A DNA stretch of 64,000 nucleotides from Companilactobacillus furfuricola. Its GTDB lineage: Bacteria > Bacillota > Bacilli > Lactobacillales > Lactobacillaceae. The translations under genes and the position numbers were made by a program. How positions within the stretch are numbered: position 1 is the first letter of the stretch; every line of letters begins with the position of its first letter. The stretch is taken from the NCBI RefSeq assembly GCF_003946325.1, contig NZ_RHNT01000001.1, positions 183,787-247,786 of the forward strand, written 5' to 3'. Of this stretch, positions 48,106-57,018 are shown one piece after another. The notes under the pieces were generated by a model, which saw nothing but the letters and a program-made list of their open reading frames with translations, had not been told where the DNA came from and made no database searches.

Positions 48106-49422
48106 ATGAAAAAGATACTTCAAAAAGTTCTTACATTTTTACGCAAATATAAAATAATTGTCGCTCTTGCCTTTTTATTGGCTATTTCGAGTGTCTCAAC
48201 TGTTGCGCTCGCCAATGCCAATTCCGTAGTCGTCAAATCCGATTCTGTCAATGTCCGAATTGGGCCCGGATTATCTTATGCCAATATGGGACAAGTGAAA
48301 AAAGGTGACAAACTATCGATCATTAGTGAAAAGAACAAATGGTATGAAGTGCGGCTTGCTGGCGACAAAATCGGCTGGGTAGCTAGCTGGCTTTTGGACA
48401 ATACTACTGTGAGTTCGACTGCTAATAAAGTAGGCCTTATCAAAGTACAAAACACGACCGTTTTCAAAAACGCTGATGCATCCAGTGATGTGTTAGGAAC
48501 TGTTTCCCAATCACAAAAAGTTTCGATCATGTATCAAGAAAGCGATTGGACACAGATACTCTACAAAGGGACTGCTGGTTGGGTCAAAACTGAATTTATT
48601 GAAGGTACACAAGAAACGTCAGGACCCGATAGTGCTCACAACTCAAACAACAAAGATGGTGTCAAAACAGTTACCGTCACACAACCAAGTACTAAGTTAA
48701 GGATCGAACCAAATTCCAATGGTCGAATCGTTAAAACCGTCAATGTTGGTAAGAATTTCGATTACCTGGGCAAAGATGGCAAATGGTATAAAGTTCGTGA
48801 TAGCGATGGCTCAGTCGGCTACGTCGCTAGCTGGGTCGTAACTGTGTCTGGAACTAAGAATCCTGTAAAATCTGCTGCAACTAATATTTCTGAATCGACC
48901 ATCATCATCGACCCTGGGCATGGTGGCGATGATACTGGTGCTATTTCAAGCAAAAAGACTTACGAAAAGAACTTCACACTTGAATATGCCCAAGCCATCA
49001 AAAAAGAATTAGAAAAGACAGGTGCCAGAGTTATTTTGACTAGAAATGGCGATGATACTAAATCACTTGGTGAAAGAGCTCGTCAATCAAGCAAAATCGA
49101 AGCCGATGCCTTTATCAGTCTCCATTTTGATTCAACATCGTCGTCAAGCCCAGGTTCTGGGATCACGACTTACTATTATCAAAAGAACAAAGATGGAAAG
49201 TTGGCCAAAGATATCAATGCCCAACTAAAAGGCGTTCAAATCAAGAATCGTGGAACGCAAGAAAAAGACCTCTACGTCCTTCATTACAACAGTCAACCTT
49301 CTGTCTTAATAGAATTAGGTTATATCAATTCAAAATCAGATTATAAACACATCACTTCTCAAAAATACAAAACACAAATAGCTAAAGCCGTAACCGCCGG
49401 CCTCAAAAACTACTTTCAATAG
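48106..49422 (+). CDS. SH3b-domain N-acetylmuramoyl-L-alanine amidase (Amidase_3)
   Basis: This secreted or membrane-anchored wall hydrolase has 437 aa. An N-terminal hydrophobic signal segment (about 18-36) is followed by three bacterial SH3 domains (about 40-100, 108-165 and 182-250; for example VNVRIGPGLSYANMGQVKKG and WVASWLLD). A zinc amidase domain occupies about 265-437, with IIIDPGHGGDDTGAIS, ISLHFDST and VLIELGYINS giving the His/Glu ligands and catalytic Glu. ATG 48106 follows AAAGGA; an upstream in-frame ATG (48058) has no ribosome site. The gene is flanked by two related structured repeats. Confidence 0.92.
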   Translation: MKKILQKVLTFLRKYKIIVALAFLLAISSVSTVALANANSVVVKSDSVNVRIGPGLSYANMGQVKKGDKLSIISEKNKWYEVRLAGDKIGWVASWLLDNTTVSSTANKVGLIKVQNTTVFKNADASSDVLGTVSQSQKVSIMYQESDWTQILYKGTAGWVKTEFIEGTQETSGPDSAHNSNNKDGVKTVTVTQPSTKLRIEPNSNGRIVKTVNVGKNFDYLGKDGKWYKVRDSDGSVGYVASWVVTVSGTKNPVKSAATNISESTIIIDPGHGGDDTGAISSKKTYEKNFTLEYAQAIKKELEKTGARVILTRNGDDTKSLGERARQSSKIEADAFISLHFDSTSSSSPGSGITTYYYQKNKDGKLAKDINAQLKGVQIKNRGTQEKDLYVLHYNSQPSVLIELGYINSKSDYKHITSQKYKTQIAKAVTAGLKNYFQ

Positions 49423-49545
49423 CGAGCAAAAGCAATGGTCAACTGTTGAAGATCAACGCAGGTAGTTGCACAAAGTATTGTGAAGCAATGCCTCCACTTG
49501 TGTTAACCGGCGGATTCTGTGTAGCGGGTCTCGTTTTCACATTCT
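49420..49545. repeat. Structured intergenic repeat, copy 2 (amidase 3' region)
   Basis: It begins at the amidase stop codon and repeats the blocks of copy 1 in the same plus-strand direction: ATGGTCAACTGTTGAAGATC (49435-49454; four transitions across the 24-nt block shared with copy 1), TTAACCGGCGG and CTCGTTTTC. The inner stem 49451-49463 / acttgtgttaacc keeps 11 of 13 pairs, two by G-U. The tip is a different sequence, but CACAA-AGTA-TTGTG still forms a hairpin. Confidence 0.65.
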
Positions 49546-49552
49546 TAAAAAT

Positions 49553-49614
49553 AAAAAGTGCTACCCAATTTGTTGCAGTATTTGCAACGATCAAAATTGG
49601 ATAGCACTTTTTTT
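49553..49614. terminator. Long hairpin terminator after the amidase gene
   Basis: Outer arms AAAAAGTGCTACCCAATTT / AAATTGGATAGCACTTTTT (one mismatch), an inner GTTGCA/TGCAAC hairpin, and T runs on both strands. The rest of the gap 49615-49705 shows nothing recognisable. Confidence 0.85.
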
Positions 49615-49705
49615 ATCGTAATAATGTTTCACTATTGTTTATCATTCAAATACTTCTAATTTCTGAAATGTGGAATTTCAAAGATTCAAAATCAGTAGCA
49701 TCTAA

Positions 49706-49741
49706 AAAAAGCTTCCCGTGTTAATTCGGGAAGCTTTTATG
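49706..49741. terminator. Terminator of the rel-dtd-HAD operon
   Basis: Perfect stem AAAAGCTTCCCG / CGGGAAGCTTTT with an 8-nt loop; useful on both strands. Confidence 0.85.
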
Positions 49742-49751
49742 CATTCATAAT

Positions 49752-50387
49752 TTAAACTAAATCACAAATTTCTTTCAAATCACTAACAGTTTTATCTTGA
49801 CCAAAATCACTCTGTTTATCAGAATACAGCACGGTAGATGCACCGACAGAATCGCCAAAATCGATATCGATTTTCCGATCACCAATAACCAATAAATCTT
49901 TAGGTGCAACATGATGTTTATTCATCAAATATTCTAGCATATTAGGATCAGGCTTGCGTGTGAAGTTATCTTCAACACTTACAATTTCATCAAAATATTG
50001 TGCGATCTTTAAAGCCTTAGCGATTTCAAAAATCGATTGATCACGATGAGTGATCACAAACTGCTGAATGCCCTTTTCCTGCAATGCTTTTAAAGTCTTC
50101 AAAGCATGCGGCATCAAAACAATATCGTCTTGGTGTTCATGCTCAATAAACTTGTAATCATGATAAAACGTCTTTACGTTTGCTTCAACGTTGTCTTTGG
50201 TACTTTCATCGGCAGAAAATAGTTCCTGAACATAATTTCTGATCGAAGTTTTCTTAATATCTTTAAAAATAGTATCTCGAGAAATATCGATTTGAAAATT
50301 GTCCTTTAATGACTGCTGAACAGCGGTGACCATTCCCGGATAACTGTTGGCCAAAGTTCCATCAAAGTCCCATACAATACTTGTCAT
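49752..50387 (-). CDS. HAD-family phosphatase (phosphoglycolate phosphatase-like)
   Basis: This 211-aa haloacid dehalogenase-type hydrolase has motif I VWDFDGTLANSYPG, motif II FVITHRDQS, a lysine in FTRKPDPNMLEYL (motif III) and motif IV VIGDRKIDIDFGDSVGA. The helical cap lies between motifs I and II (about 18-85). The substrate is unknown. ATG 50387 starts just before motif I, and the ribosome site GGAG is in the end of dtd. It is the last gene of the rel-dtd operon. Confidence 0.87.
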   Translation of the reverse strand: MTSIVWDFDGTLANSYPGMVTAVQQSLKDNFQIDISRDTIFKDIKKTSIRNYVQELFSADESTKDNVEANVKTFYHDYKFIEHEHQDDIVLMPHALKTLKALQEKGIQQFVITHRDQSIFEIAKALKIAQYFDEIVSVEDNFTRKPDPNMLEYLMNKHHVAPKDLLVIGDRKIDIDFGDSVGASTVLYSDKQSDFGQDKTVSDLKEICDLV

Positions 50388-50388
50388 A

Positions 50389-50826
50389 TTATCGCTCCAT
50401 GATGATGGTAACCGGACCATCATTAGTCAAATCAATTTGCATGTCAGCTCCAAATTCACCAGTAGCTACTTCTAGATCATGCTTTACCAATTCTTGATTG
50501 AATTGTTGATATTTCTGTTTTGATTCTGCAAAATTACCTGCTCCAGTGAAACTGGGCCGATTTCCATGCTTAGTATCAGCATACAAGGTAAATTGTGAAA
50601 TTGACAATATTTTGCCATGAACATCTTTGATCGATAAGTTCATCTTGTCGTCAGAATTGGAAAAAATCCGCATGTTAGCAATCTTTCTGGCCATATATTC
50701 AATTGTTTCATCTGTGTCTTCATCTGCAAAACCAACCAGCAAACAAAATCCTTGATCGATCTGACCAAGCACTTCATTGTCAACTGAAACTTTTGCTTTT
50801 GAGACACGTTGGATAACTACTTTCAT
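50389..50826 (-). CDS. dtd: D-aminoacyl-tRNA deacylase
   Basis: This 145-aa Dtd hydrolyses D-aminoacyl-tRNA (and Gly-tRNA(Ala)). It begins MKVVIQRVSKAKVSVDNEVLG and has the SQFTL motif (LSISQFTLYADTKHGNRPSF) and the C-terminal VTIIMER, corresponding to the family's Gly-Pro motif region NDGPVT. ATG overlaps the rel stop (TAATG). The rel-dtd pairing is typical of Firmicutes. Confidence 0.96.
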   Translation of the reverse strand: MKVVIQRVSKAKVSVDNEVLGQIDQGFCLLVGFADEDTDETIEYMARKIANMRIFSNSDDKMNLSIKDVHGKILSISQFTLYADTKHGNRPSFTGAGNFAESKQKYQQFNQELVKHDLEVATGEFGADMQIDLTNDGPVTIIMER

Positions 50827-53063
50827 TATTCAATCGTCCTCTTCACTTGATAAACATCAGGAACGCTGTTTAGTTTCGAAATGATCTTATCAAGATGTTC
50901 TTTATTATTGACTCCGACCGAAACGTGGATGATCGCCATCTTATCACGGTCCAGACTTCCGTTAACATTATTCAATGCATTGGTAGTTGAATTGATCACC
51001 TGAAGCACATCATTCAACAGTCCATTGCGATTAAAGCCATAGATGTCTAACTCAGCAATGTAGCGTTTGTCAGAAGTAACGTTTTCCCAACTTACGTCGA
51101 TAAATCGTTTTCTAGCCTCTTCACTTTGGACGTTTGGACAATCAGCACGATGGATCGTTAATCCCCGCCCCTTGGTGATATATCCGACAATGTCATCTCC
51201 AGGGATCGGGTTACAGCATTTTGCTAAGCGGATCAACAAATTGTCGATCCCTTCAACAGAAATACTATTATTAGCATTGCTTCGTTCTTTTTGGATCTTG
51301 TTTTGAACGTGCTCATTGGGAGCTTTACGTTCTTTGTTATCATCCTCTGTGATAACTTTTTCTTCAAGTTCCTTACGTTCGTACTCTTTTTTGTTTTCTG
51401 GATCTTCATTGATCAATTTGTGGACGACGTTAAGTGGTGACAATTCACCGTATCCGACAGCATTAAAAAGTTCATCTTCATCAGTATAATTGAATCTCTC
51501 GACAACTTTTTCGATGTGAGTTTTGTCTAAGAATTTTTTAGCAGATAATGATTGACTCTTTAATTCGGCTTCGATCAATTCATGACCAAGTTGAATATTC
51601 TCTTCCCGGTCCTTGATCCTGAAGTAACGTCTGATTTTATTTCGTGCTCTAGTCGTATAGACTAGCTTGACCCAATCTCGACTAGGCTTAGCGTTAGATG
51701 AAGTCAGCATTTCAACGATATCGCCATTTTTTAGCTGATAATTCAATGGTACCATCCGGCCGTTGACTTTAGCACCAACAGAATGGCTACCTACTTCCGT
51801 GTGAACTTGATAAGCAAAGTCTAGTGGTACAGAGCCTTTGGGCAATTCGATAACCTCGCCTCGAGGCGTGAAAACGTAAACCCGATCGTTAAAAATCTCC
51901 CCTTTGACTGACTTCATAAAGTCAGCAGCATTATCGGAATTTTCTTGTAGTTCCAAAATCTCACGGAAGACATCGATTTTTTGTTCATCAGAATCTAAGT
52001 GAACTCCCTTAAAGTTACCTTCTTTATACGCCCAGTGAGCGGCAACACCATATTCTGCCACATCATGCATGGCATAAGTTCTGATCTGTACTTCGAGTGG
52101 CTGTCCTCCAGGGCCGATAATTGTCGTGTGTAATGACTGATAGCCATTCGTCTTTGGTACCGCAATATAATCTTTGAATCTACCAGGGATCGGTTTCCAC
52201 TTAGAATGGATCGATCCTAAGACGGCATAACAATCTTTAACAGTATCGACGACGATCCGAATTGCTAAGAGATCATACAATTCCGAGAACTGCTTGTGTT
52301 TGTCGCGCATCTTTTTGTAAATGGAGTAAATGTGTTTCGGACGCCCGTATATCTCATATTTAATGTGAAGTGAATCAACGCTAGTTTTGATGTACTTGAT
52401 AGCTTCCGCAATATAGCCTTCACGTTGTTCACGCTTACTATTCATCAAATGAACGATCCGATAGTATTGTTGTGGATTGATATATTGAAGAGATAGATCC
52501 TCTAATTCCCACTTGATCTTACTAATACCTAACCGGTCAGCCAGTGGTGCATAGATCTCAAGGGTTTCATTAGCGATCCGACGCTGTTTATCAGGACGTA
52601 ACGCCTTTAAAGTCCGCATGTTGTGCAGTCTATCTGCCAACTTGACCATAATGACACGCAAGTCTTTCGCTGTGGCGATCAACATCTTTCGATGATTCTC
52701 TGCCAATAATTCTTGATGAGAACGATATTTGTATTTACTGATTTTCGTAACTCCATCAACGATCGTAGCTACTTGATCTCCAAAAAGCTCTTTGACATCG
52801 CCCAAAGTGACATTCGTATCCTCGACCACATCGTGCAAATATCCTGCTGCAACCGTATATGGGTCCATATGTAGTGATGCTAGAATTTGAGCAACCTGTG
52901 TTGGATGGATAATGTACGGTTCCCCTGTAGCACGTTTTTGTTCTTTATGAACATAGGCCGCAAAATTGTATGCTTTATTCACAAAATCTACGTGCTCATC
53001 ATTCATATATTGACGACAAATATCGAGCACCTCATCAGGAGTATAATCTTTTCTTTTTTTCAC
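50826..53063 (-). CDS. rel: Bifunctional (p)ppGpp synthetase/hydrolase Rel
   Basis: This 745-aa stringent-response enzyme has an HD hydrolase domain with HDVVEDTNV (His77-Asp78) and KLADRLHNMRTLKAL. The synthetase domain contains YDLLAIRIVVD and KTNGYQSLHTTI. TGS follows (FTPRGEVIELPKGSVPLDFAY), then the helical/zinc-finger region (LAKCCNPIPGDDIVGYITKG) and the C-terminal ACT domain (about 670-745). Both HD and synthetase residues look complete. The minus-strand terminator upstream isolates it from the rsmE group. Confidence 0.97.
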   Translation of the reverse strand: MKKRKDYTPDEVLDICRQYMNDEHVDFVNKAYNFAAYVHKEQKRATGEPYIIHPTQVAQILASLHMDPYTVAAGYLHDVVEDTNVTLGDVKELFGDQVATIVDGVTKISKYKYRSHQELLAENHRKMLIATAKDLRVIMVKLADRLHNMRTLKALRPDKQRRIANETLEIYAPLADRLGISKIKWELEDLSLQYINPQQYYRIVHLMNSKREQREGYIAEAIKYIKTSVDSLHIKYEIYGRPKHIYSIYKKMRDKHKQFSELYDLLAIRIVVDTVKDCYAVLGSIHSKWKPIPGRFKDYIAVPKTNGYQSLHTTIIGPGGQPLEVQIRTYAMHDVAEYGVAAHWAYKEGNFKGVHLDSDEQKIDVFREILELQENSDNAADFMKSVKGEIFNDRVYVFTPRGEVIELPKGSVPLDFAYQVHTEVGSHSVGAKVNGRMVPLNYQLKNGDIVEMLTSSNAKPSRDWVKLVYTTRARNKIRRYFRIKDREENIQLGHELIEAELKSQSLSAKKFLDKTHIEKVVERFNYTDEDELFNAVGYGELSPLNVVHKLINEDPENKKEYERKELEEKVITEDDNKERKAPNEHVQNKIQKERSNANNSISVEGIDNLLIRLAKCCNPIPGDDIVGYITKGRGLTIHRADCPNVQSEEARKRFIDVSWENVTSDKRYIAELDIYGFNRNGLLNDVLQVINSTTNALNNVNGSLDRDKMAIIHVSVGVNNKEHLDKIISKLNSVPDVYQVKRTIE

Positions 53064-53087
53064 CCTGATCGCTCCCTTTTCCTAACA

Positions 53088-53114
53088 TAAAAAGCACTCA
53101 CAGAGTGCTTTTTC
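53088..53114 (-). terminator. Terminator of the prmA-rsmE operon
   Basis: Perfect stem AAAAAGCACTC / GAGTGCTTTTT with a 3-nt loop, located between the 110-aa membrane-protein gene and rel. Confidence 0.85.
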
Positions 53115-53159
53115 GGCTTATTAATTATTATCGTGTATAAGTAGTTAAAATTCAATTAA

Positions 53160-53492
53160 TTATTCATCAAATAAGAAATAAATCAAAACACTTAAGATTA
53201 AATAGATCCCCGCTAAAAAATATCCATAGCGGCCATACTTCACAAAGACGCTGATGACAAAAATGACTGGAAAAATCACCAGGTTGTAAAATGACAGTGC
53301 ATATTTTTTTGAAAACCAGCCAATAAAACCGGCAAACAAAATATTAATAATAAAAAATAAAAAGATTATCCGATTACTTTTCCCTAAGTGGAACAAGTTA
53401 AATAAGATCGGCATAATGAAGACCAAAATTACTGAGATCAGTGCAATGTAGGTCGTTTTTGATTTTTTGATTTCCGTCCAAAGATTTTTCAA
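53160..53492 (-). CDS. Small four-helix membrane protein of unknown function
   Basis: I do not recognise this 110-aa protein. It has four likely membrane segments (about 14-33, 41-60, 68-86 and 91-107), short loops and no catalytic signature. TTG 53492 follows GAGGAATAA, which is the end of rsmE, so translation is coupled to rsmE. It may be a lineage-specific extension of the prmA-rsmE operon. Confidence 0.65.
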   Translation of the reverse strand: MKNLWTEIKKSKTTYIALISVILVFIMPILFNLFHLGKSNRIIFLFFIINILFAGFIGWFSKKYALSFYNLVIFPVIFVISVFVKYGRYGYFLAGIYLILSVLIYFLFDE

Positions 53493-53494
53493 TT

Positions 53495-54244
53495 TTATTC
53501 CTCATTCATTTGTAATTCATAACTATAGGATATCACTGATAATAGGTACATTGGCGCAGTTTCGGCCCGCAAGATCCGAGGACCTAAGCCAACCGATAAA
53601 TAGCCAGCATTCATTAACTGGTCAGCTTCATCAGCAGAGATCCCTCCTTCTGGACCAAAAACACCGATGATCGATCGATGCGATTTCGAAAGTGACTTAG
53701 CTAGTTGACTGATTTCACCCTGCTTGGCTGATTCCTCATAAGCTAAAAGTTTCAAGTCGTTATTGGCAGTCAGAAGTTGCTCAAATTTCTTGAAGTATTC
53801 CACTTTAGGAATAACCCGTCTTTTTGATTGTTGGGCAGCATTTTTTGCTATCTCATTTAAACGTGCCAATTTCTTCTCAACGACATTATCTTTCCAATTC
53901 ATGATCGAATAACGCGAGTTGAAGAAAATGATCTTTGAAGCACCCAATTCAGTTGCTTTTTGGGTGATCCACTCGATCTTATCTTTTTTTGACAAAGAAC
54001 AAGCAATCGTCACTTCTACCGGCAGCTCGGTCGAAGGAAGATCACTCTTTGAGATGGCGAATGTCGCTGACTTATTGTCTATTTGAACTAGCTTAGCCTC
54101 AAACAATTGACTAGTGGGATCTACGAAATAAATTATGTCACCTATTTGATGTCTCAACACCGTAATTATATGACGAAATTGTTCTTTGTCATCTAATAGG
54201 AATTCAGGTGCTGAAATTGCTGTATTAACGAAGTATTGCTCCAT
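53495..54244 (-). CDS. rsmE: 16S rRNA (uracil1498-N3)-methyltransferase RsmE
   Basis: This 249-aa SPOUT-class methyltransferase has an N-terminal PUA-like part (RHIITVLRHQIGDIIYFVD), then ACSLSKKDKIEWITQKATELG, and the trefoil-knot SAM site IIGVFGPEGGISADE and LSVGLGPRILRAETAP. It overlaps the end of prmA by 20 nt; the ribosome site GAGGAA is inside prmA. prmA-rsmE is a conserved pair. Confidence 0.95.
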   Translation of the reverse strand: MEQYFVNTAISAPEFLLDDKEQFRHIITVLRHQIGDIIYFVDPTSQLFEAKLVQIDNKSATFAISKSDLPSTELPVEVTIACSLSKKDKIEWITQKATELGASKIIFFNSRYSIMNWKDNVVEKKLARLNEIAKNAAQQSKRRVIPKVEYFKKFEQLLTANNDLKLLAYEESAKQGEISQLAKSLSKSHRSIIGVFGPEGGISADEADQLMNAGYLSVGLGPRILRAETAPMYLLSVISYSYELQMNEE

Positions 54245-55190
54245 TTTGTTCCTCGATATCTTTTTTACGTTTACAGATCAAGGTCGACCAACCTTTCAAA
54301 TGAAAAGCTTCAATAACATCAAAGCCATGTTCTTTCATCGATCCAGTGATCTGTGCTTCTTTTTCATTGATGATACCTGATAAAATTACAAAACCATTAG
54401 GATTCAAATGTGATTCAATATCAGGAATGAAGTCCATAATAATATTTGCCAAGATATTAGCTACGATAACATCAACTTTGCCATCAACGCCATCTAACAG
54501 CGAATTTTCGTAGACCGGAATATCTTTACAATCATTGTTCAACTGTAAATTCATCTTGGCTGCCGCTACGGCTTCAGGATCTAGATCAAACGCTGTTATA
54601 TCCTTGACACCTAATTTCCGAGCCTGGATCGACAAAATACCCGAACCAGTCCCCACATCATACAACGACTCGGCGTCGCCCAAAATCATTTCTAGAGCTT
54701 GCATACAAGTAAAAGTCGTTGGATGAGTACCAGTTCCAAACGACTTGCCTGGATCCATAATAATTGTTTGCTCGTTATTTTGTGTTTGATAATCGACCCA
54801 CTGTGGGACAACTGTCAAATAACGACTAATATGGATCGGATGATAATATTCCTTCCAATTGTTCTCCCAATCGGCATCATCCAAAGTTGAAGTTTTGACC
54901 GCTACTTGGCTGACATCAAAGCCGAAGTCGCTCAGCTTGGCGATTTCTTTCTTCAAATTTGAAACGATCTCTTGGGAAAAATCATCCTCGCTAAAATAAG
55001 CGTTGATCGTCACCTGCTCTAGTTGTTGATGTTCAGGATAGATCTCACCATATTTACCTGGTTCATCTGCTGACGGCGTATTGTTATCAATGATCTCTGT
55101 TCCTGATGCGCCAACTTTCATCAGAACATCAGAAATTATTTCTTCATTGAAGTCATTCGGTGCTTCGACGCTAATCTTTATCCACTTCAT
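54225..55190 (-). CDS. prmA: Ribosomal protein L11 methyltransferase PrmA
   Basis: This 321-aa SAM-dependent enzyme trimethylates L11. The N-terminal substrate-binding domain starts MKWIKISVEAPNDFNEEI and continues to about 130. The methyltransferase domain contains DPGKSFGTGTHPTTFTCMQAL, YDVGTGSGILSIQARKLG, ITAFDLDPEAVAAAKMN and VIVANILANIIMDF. It heads a short operon with rsmE and a membrane protein. Confidence 0.96.
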   Translation of the reverse strand: MKWIKISVEAPNDFNEEIISDVLMKVGASGTEIIDNNTPSADEPGKYGEIYPEHQQLEQVTINAYFSEDDFSQEIVSNLKKEIAKLSDFGFDVSQVAVKTSTLDDADWENNWKEYYHPIHISRYLTVVPQWVDYQTQNNEQTIIMDPGKSFGTGTHPTTFTCMQALEMILGDAESLYDVGTGSGILSIQARKLGVKDITAFDLDPEAVAAAKMNLQLNNDCKDIPVYENSLLDGVDGKVDVIVANILANIIMDFIPDIESHLNPNGFVILSGIINEKEAQITGSMKEHGFDVIEAFHLKGWSTLICKRKKDIEEQNGAILR

Positions 55191-55235
55191 TAAATCACTC
55201 CATAATCATCTATAAGAGTACTAAATTTTCATGAT

Positions 55236-55262
55236 AAAAAAAAGACGTTAAACAACGTCTTA
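55236..55262 (-). terminator. Terminator at the end of the 133-aa gene
   Basis: Stem AAGACGTT / AACGTCTT with a 4-nt loop; minus-strand reading ends in a T run. It overlaps the stop codon. Confidence 0.75.
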
Positions 55263-55661
55263 ACTAATATTATGATCAATAATTTGTACAAAAGCGCGAC
55301 CTGAGTCACTGATCTTTTGTTGAGCTAGTTGCATTTTAGAGCGATCCAACTGGTTATTCTTAGTGTCGAGACACTTCAAAGATTCAACTAATTCAATAAA
55401 ATATAAATTTAACTTCTCTTCAAATAAAGTATTTGTCAATTGTTCTTTTTCCAGAAAGGAGGAACAATGTACCCCATAAATCTTCAGGTTCAATAAGAAG
55501 TTGTTAATTAATCGATCGTATGTCTCATATTTCAATGCTTCACCACGATCGATCAGATCCATAGTCTTAAAGAACTCTTGAAAGACAGTATTGTAGGTTA
55601 AAAATCTCTCTAAAAAGTCGTTTCGATGTAAAATAGCGGTTCTTCCAGTTGTAATTGCCAT
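55260..55661 (-). CDS. Hypothetical protein, helical
   Basis: This 133-aa protein is not recognised. It is predicted largely alpha-helical from its pattern, with no signal peptide or membrane segment; the most distinctive stretches are RNDFLERFLTYNTVFQEFF and LINNFLLNLKIYGVHC. ATG 55661 has GGAG upstream. It is followed by its own terminator and preceded by another small gene on the same strand. Confidence 0.6.
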   Translation of the reverse strand: MAITTGRTAILHRNDFLERFLTYNTVFQEFFKTMDLIDRGEALKYETYDRLINNFLLNLKIYGVHCSSFLEKEQLTNTLFEEKLNLYFIELVESLKCLDTKNNQLDRSKMQLAQQKISDSGRAFVQIIDHNIS

Positions 55662-55740
55662 AATTACTCCTCTCCAAATCGTTTAGTATATTTTATCACG
55701 AACCACTCTTATAATAAATATTATTTTCTGCTAATAATAT

Positions 55741-55920
55741 TTATTGTTTATTTTTACTCTCTGTATTACCTGTAGCTTGGACACGCCTTGATTTATCATT
55801 CTTAAATAATCGCTGTGCCTGACTGAGCTTTTGAGGACTCTTCTTTATCTCTTGTGAGATCTTGCTAAAATCGTTATCAGCAGGATCTTGTGCTTCTTTT
55901 TTGCGACTAAAAAGTCCCAT
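55741..55920 (-). CDS. Small basic hypothetical protein (59 aa)
   Basis: Found by reading the intergenic DNA. ATG 55920 follows AAAGGACGAG and the frame ends at TAA 55743-55741. The protein starts MGLFSRKKEAQDPADNDFSK, continues ISQEIKKSPQKLSQAQRLFK and ends in a polar tail rich in Lys, Asn and Gln. It has no membrane segment. The MGLFSRKK start recalls small phospho- or membrane-associated proteins of lactobacilli, but I assign no function. Confidence 0.6.
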   Translation of the reverse strand: MGLFSRKKEAQDPADNDFSKISQEIKKSPQKLSQAQRLFKNDKSRRVQATGNTESKNKQ

Positions 55921-56101
55921 GATATCTCGTCCTTTCGTCTTACGTTTTTCTATTATATAACAGTGTTTTCAAAAATGCTGAAAATTTATTTAAGAAATAA
56001 CGCTATTTTCAAAAGCAACAGTCGCACATTATTTTTCAGTTTTGTTATTATATTAATGATGAGTTTCAATAATTAAATTATGAAAATACTTGGTGAATCG
56101 A

Positions 56102-56611
56102 ATGAGCAAAAAGAAAAAAGTAACAAAAACCCTCGTGGAAAAAATCCTTGATAAAGAAAAAGTCGACTACGTCCCCATCACCTTTGCAACTCAAGCAGAT
56201 GGCGATACTCAAGAATTAGTCACTGATAATAGCGTTCGCGATGGCATTAAAATCTACAAAACTTTAGTCTTGACGGGTAATAAAACTGGACCAATTGTTG
56301 GAATGGTGCCTTTAGACAAACATATCAGTTACAAGAAATTAGCAAAACTGTCTGGTAATAAAAAAGTGGGAATGGTTCCACTAAAAGATTTAGTTAAGAC
56401 TAGTGGTTTTGAGCACGGAGCTAATAGTCCTGTCGGCATTCACTCGCTGCACAATTACCCAATTTATTTTGACAACGAAGCTGACAAATCTGAAAAGATC
56501 ATCGTATCCGCCGGAAAAATTGGCTATTCAGTTATTATCGAACCACACGATCTAGCTAAAGCAGTCAATGCTAAATTTGGTGACTTTGCCGTCGCTGAAC
56601 CTGAGAAATAA
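56102..56611 (+). CDS. ybaK: YbaK/EbsC family aminoacyl-tRNA deacylase
   Basis: This 169-aa protein has an editing-domain fold that hydrolyses mischarged Cys-tRNA(Pro) in characterised relatives. Features: VEKILDKEKVDYVPITF, YKTLVLTGNKTGPIVGMVPLDKHISYKKLAKLSGNKKVG (conserved Lys and GN motif), VKTSGFEHGANSPVGI and VSAGKIGYSVIIEPHDLAKAV. ATG 56102 with GGTGA nearby is preferred over TTG/GTG codons a few residues earlier. Confidence 0.88.
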   Translation: MSKKKKVTKTLVEKILDKEKVDYVPITFATQADGDTQELVTDNSVRDGIKIYKTLVLTGNKTGPIVGMVPLDKHISYKKLAKLSGNKKVGMVPLKDLVKTSGFEHGANSPVGIHSLHNYPIYFDNEADKSEKIIVSAGKIGYSVIIEPHDLAKAVNAKFGDFAVAEPEK

Positions 56612-56623
56612 TCCAGGACACTT

Positions 56624-56654
56624 AAAAAGCAATGCTTGAACAAGCATTGCTTTC
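56624..56654. terminator. Bidirectional terminator after ybaK
   Basis: Perfect stem AAAGCAATGCTTG / CAAGCATTGCTTT with a 2-nt spacer in the loop. Confidence 0.8.
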
Positions 56655-56659
56655 ATTGT

Positions 56660-56863
56660 TTAATTTACCTTTTTACGTCCCTCTGGCGTGTAGCGAGCTT
56701 TTTGACGTGCCAGTCGGTTTCTTTTATAGAGATAATAAATGACGCCAGCAATGATCAAGACCGCGATCACTGGAAATACGACATGAATAAACACGAATAA
56801 CAAAACTGCTGCAACAGCAATAATCAATACCCATTTAATTAGTCTTAAAAATGTATCGAGCAA
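56660..56863 (-). CDS. Small two-helix membrane protein
   Basis: This 67-aa protein has two adjacent hydrophobic segments (about 7-28 and 30-46), then a strongly basic tail (YKRNRLARQKARYTPEGRKK), so the tail should be cytoplasmic. TTG 56863 is preceded by AAGGAG at 8 nt. Function unknown. Confidence 0.6.
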   Translation of the reverse strand: MLDTFLRLIKWVLIIAVAAVLLFVFIHVVFPVIAVLIIAGVIYYLYKRNRLARQKARYTPEGRKKVN

Positions 56864-56934
56864 TTAAGATTCTCCTTTTATATTATATTGAATATATCAT
56901 GATTGATTTTTTTATCAAAGTCAAGAAATAAAGG

Positions 56935-56963
56935 TTGCATTTTGATAAAAATTCTTGTATAGT
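56935..56963 (+). promoter_or_regulatory. Promoter of the 44-aa HicB-like gene
   Basis: TTGCAT (56935-56940), 17-nt spacer, TATAGT (56958-56963). The start codon is about 55 nt downstream. Confidence 0.6.
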
Positions 56964-57018
56964 AGTCAACAGTCGCTACCTCTTAGTAACACGGAACATA
57001 AAGGAAGTGTGAATATTG

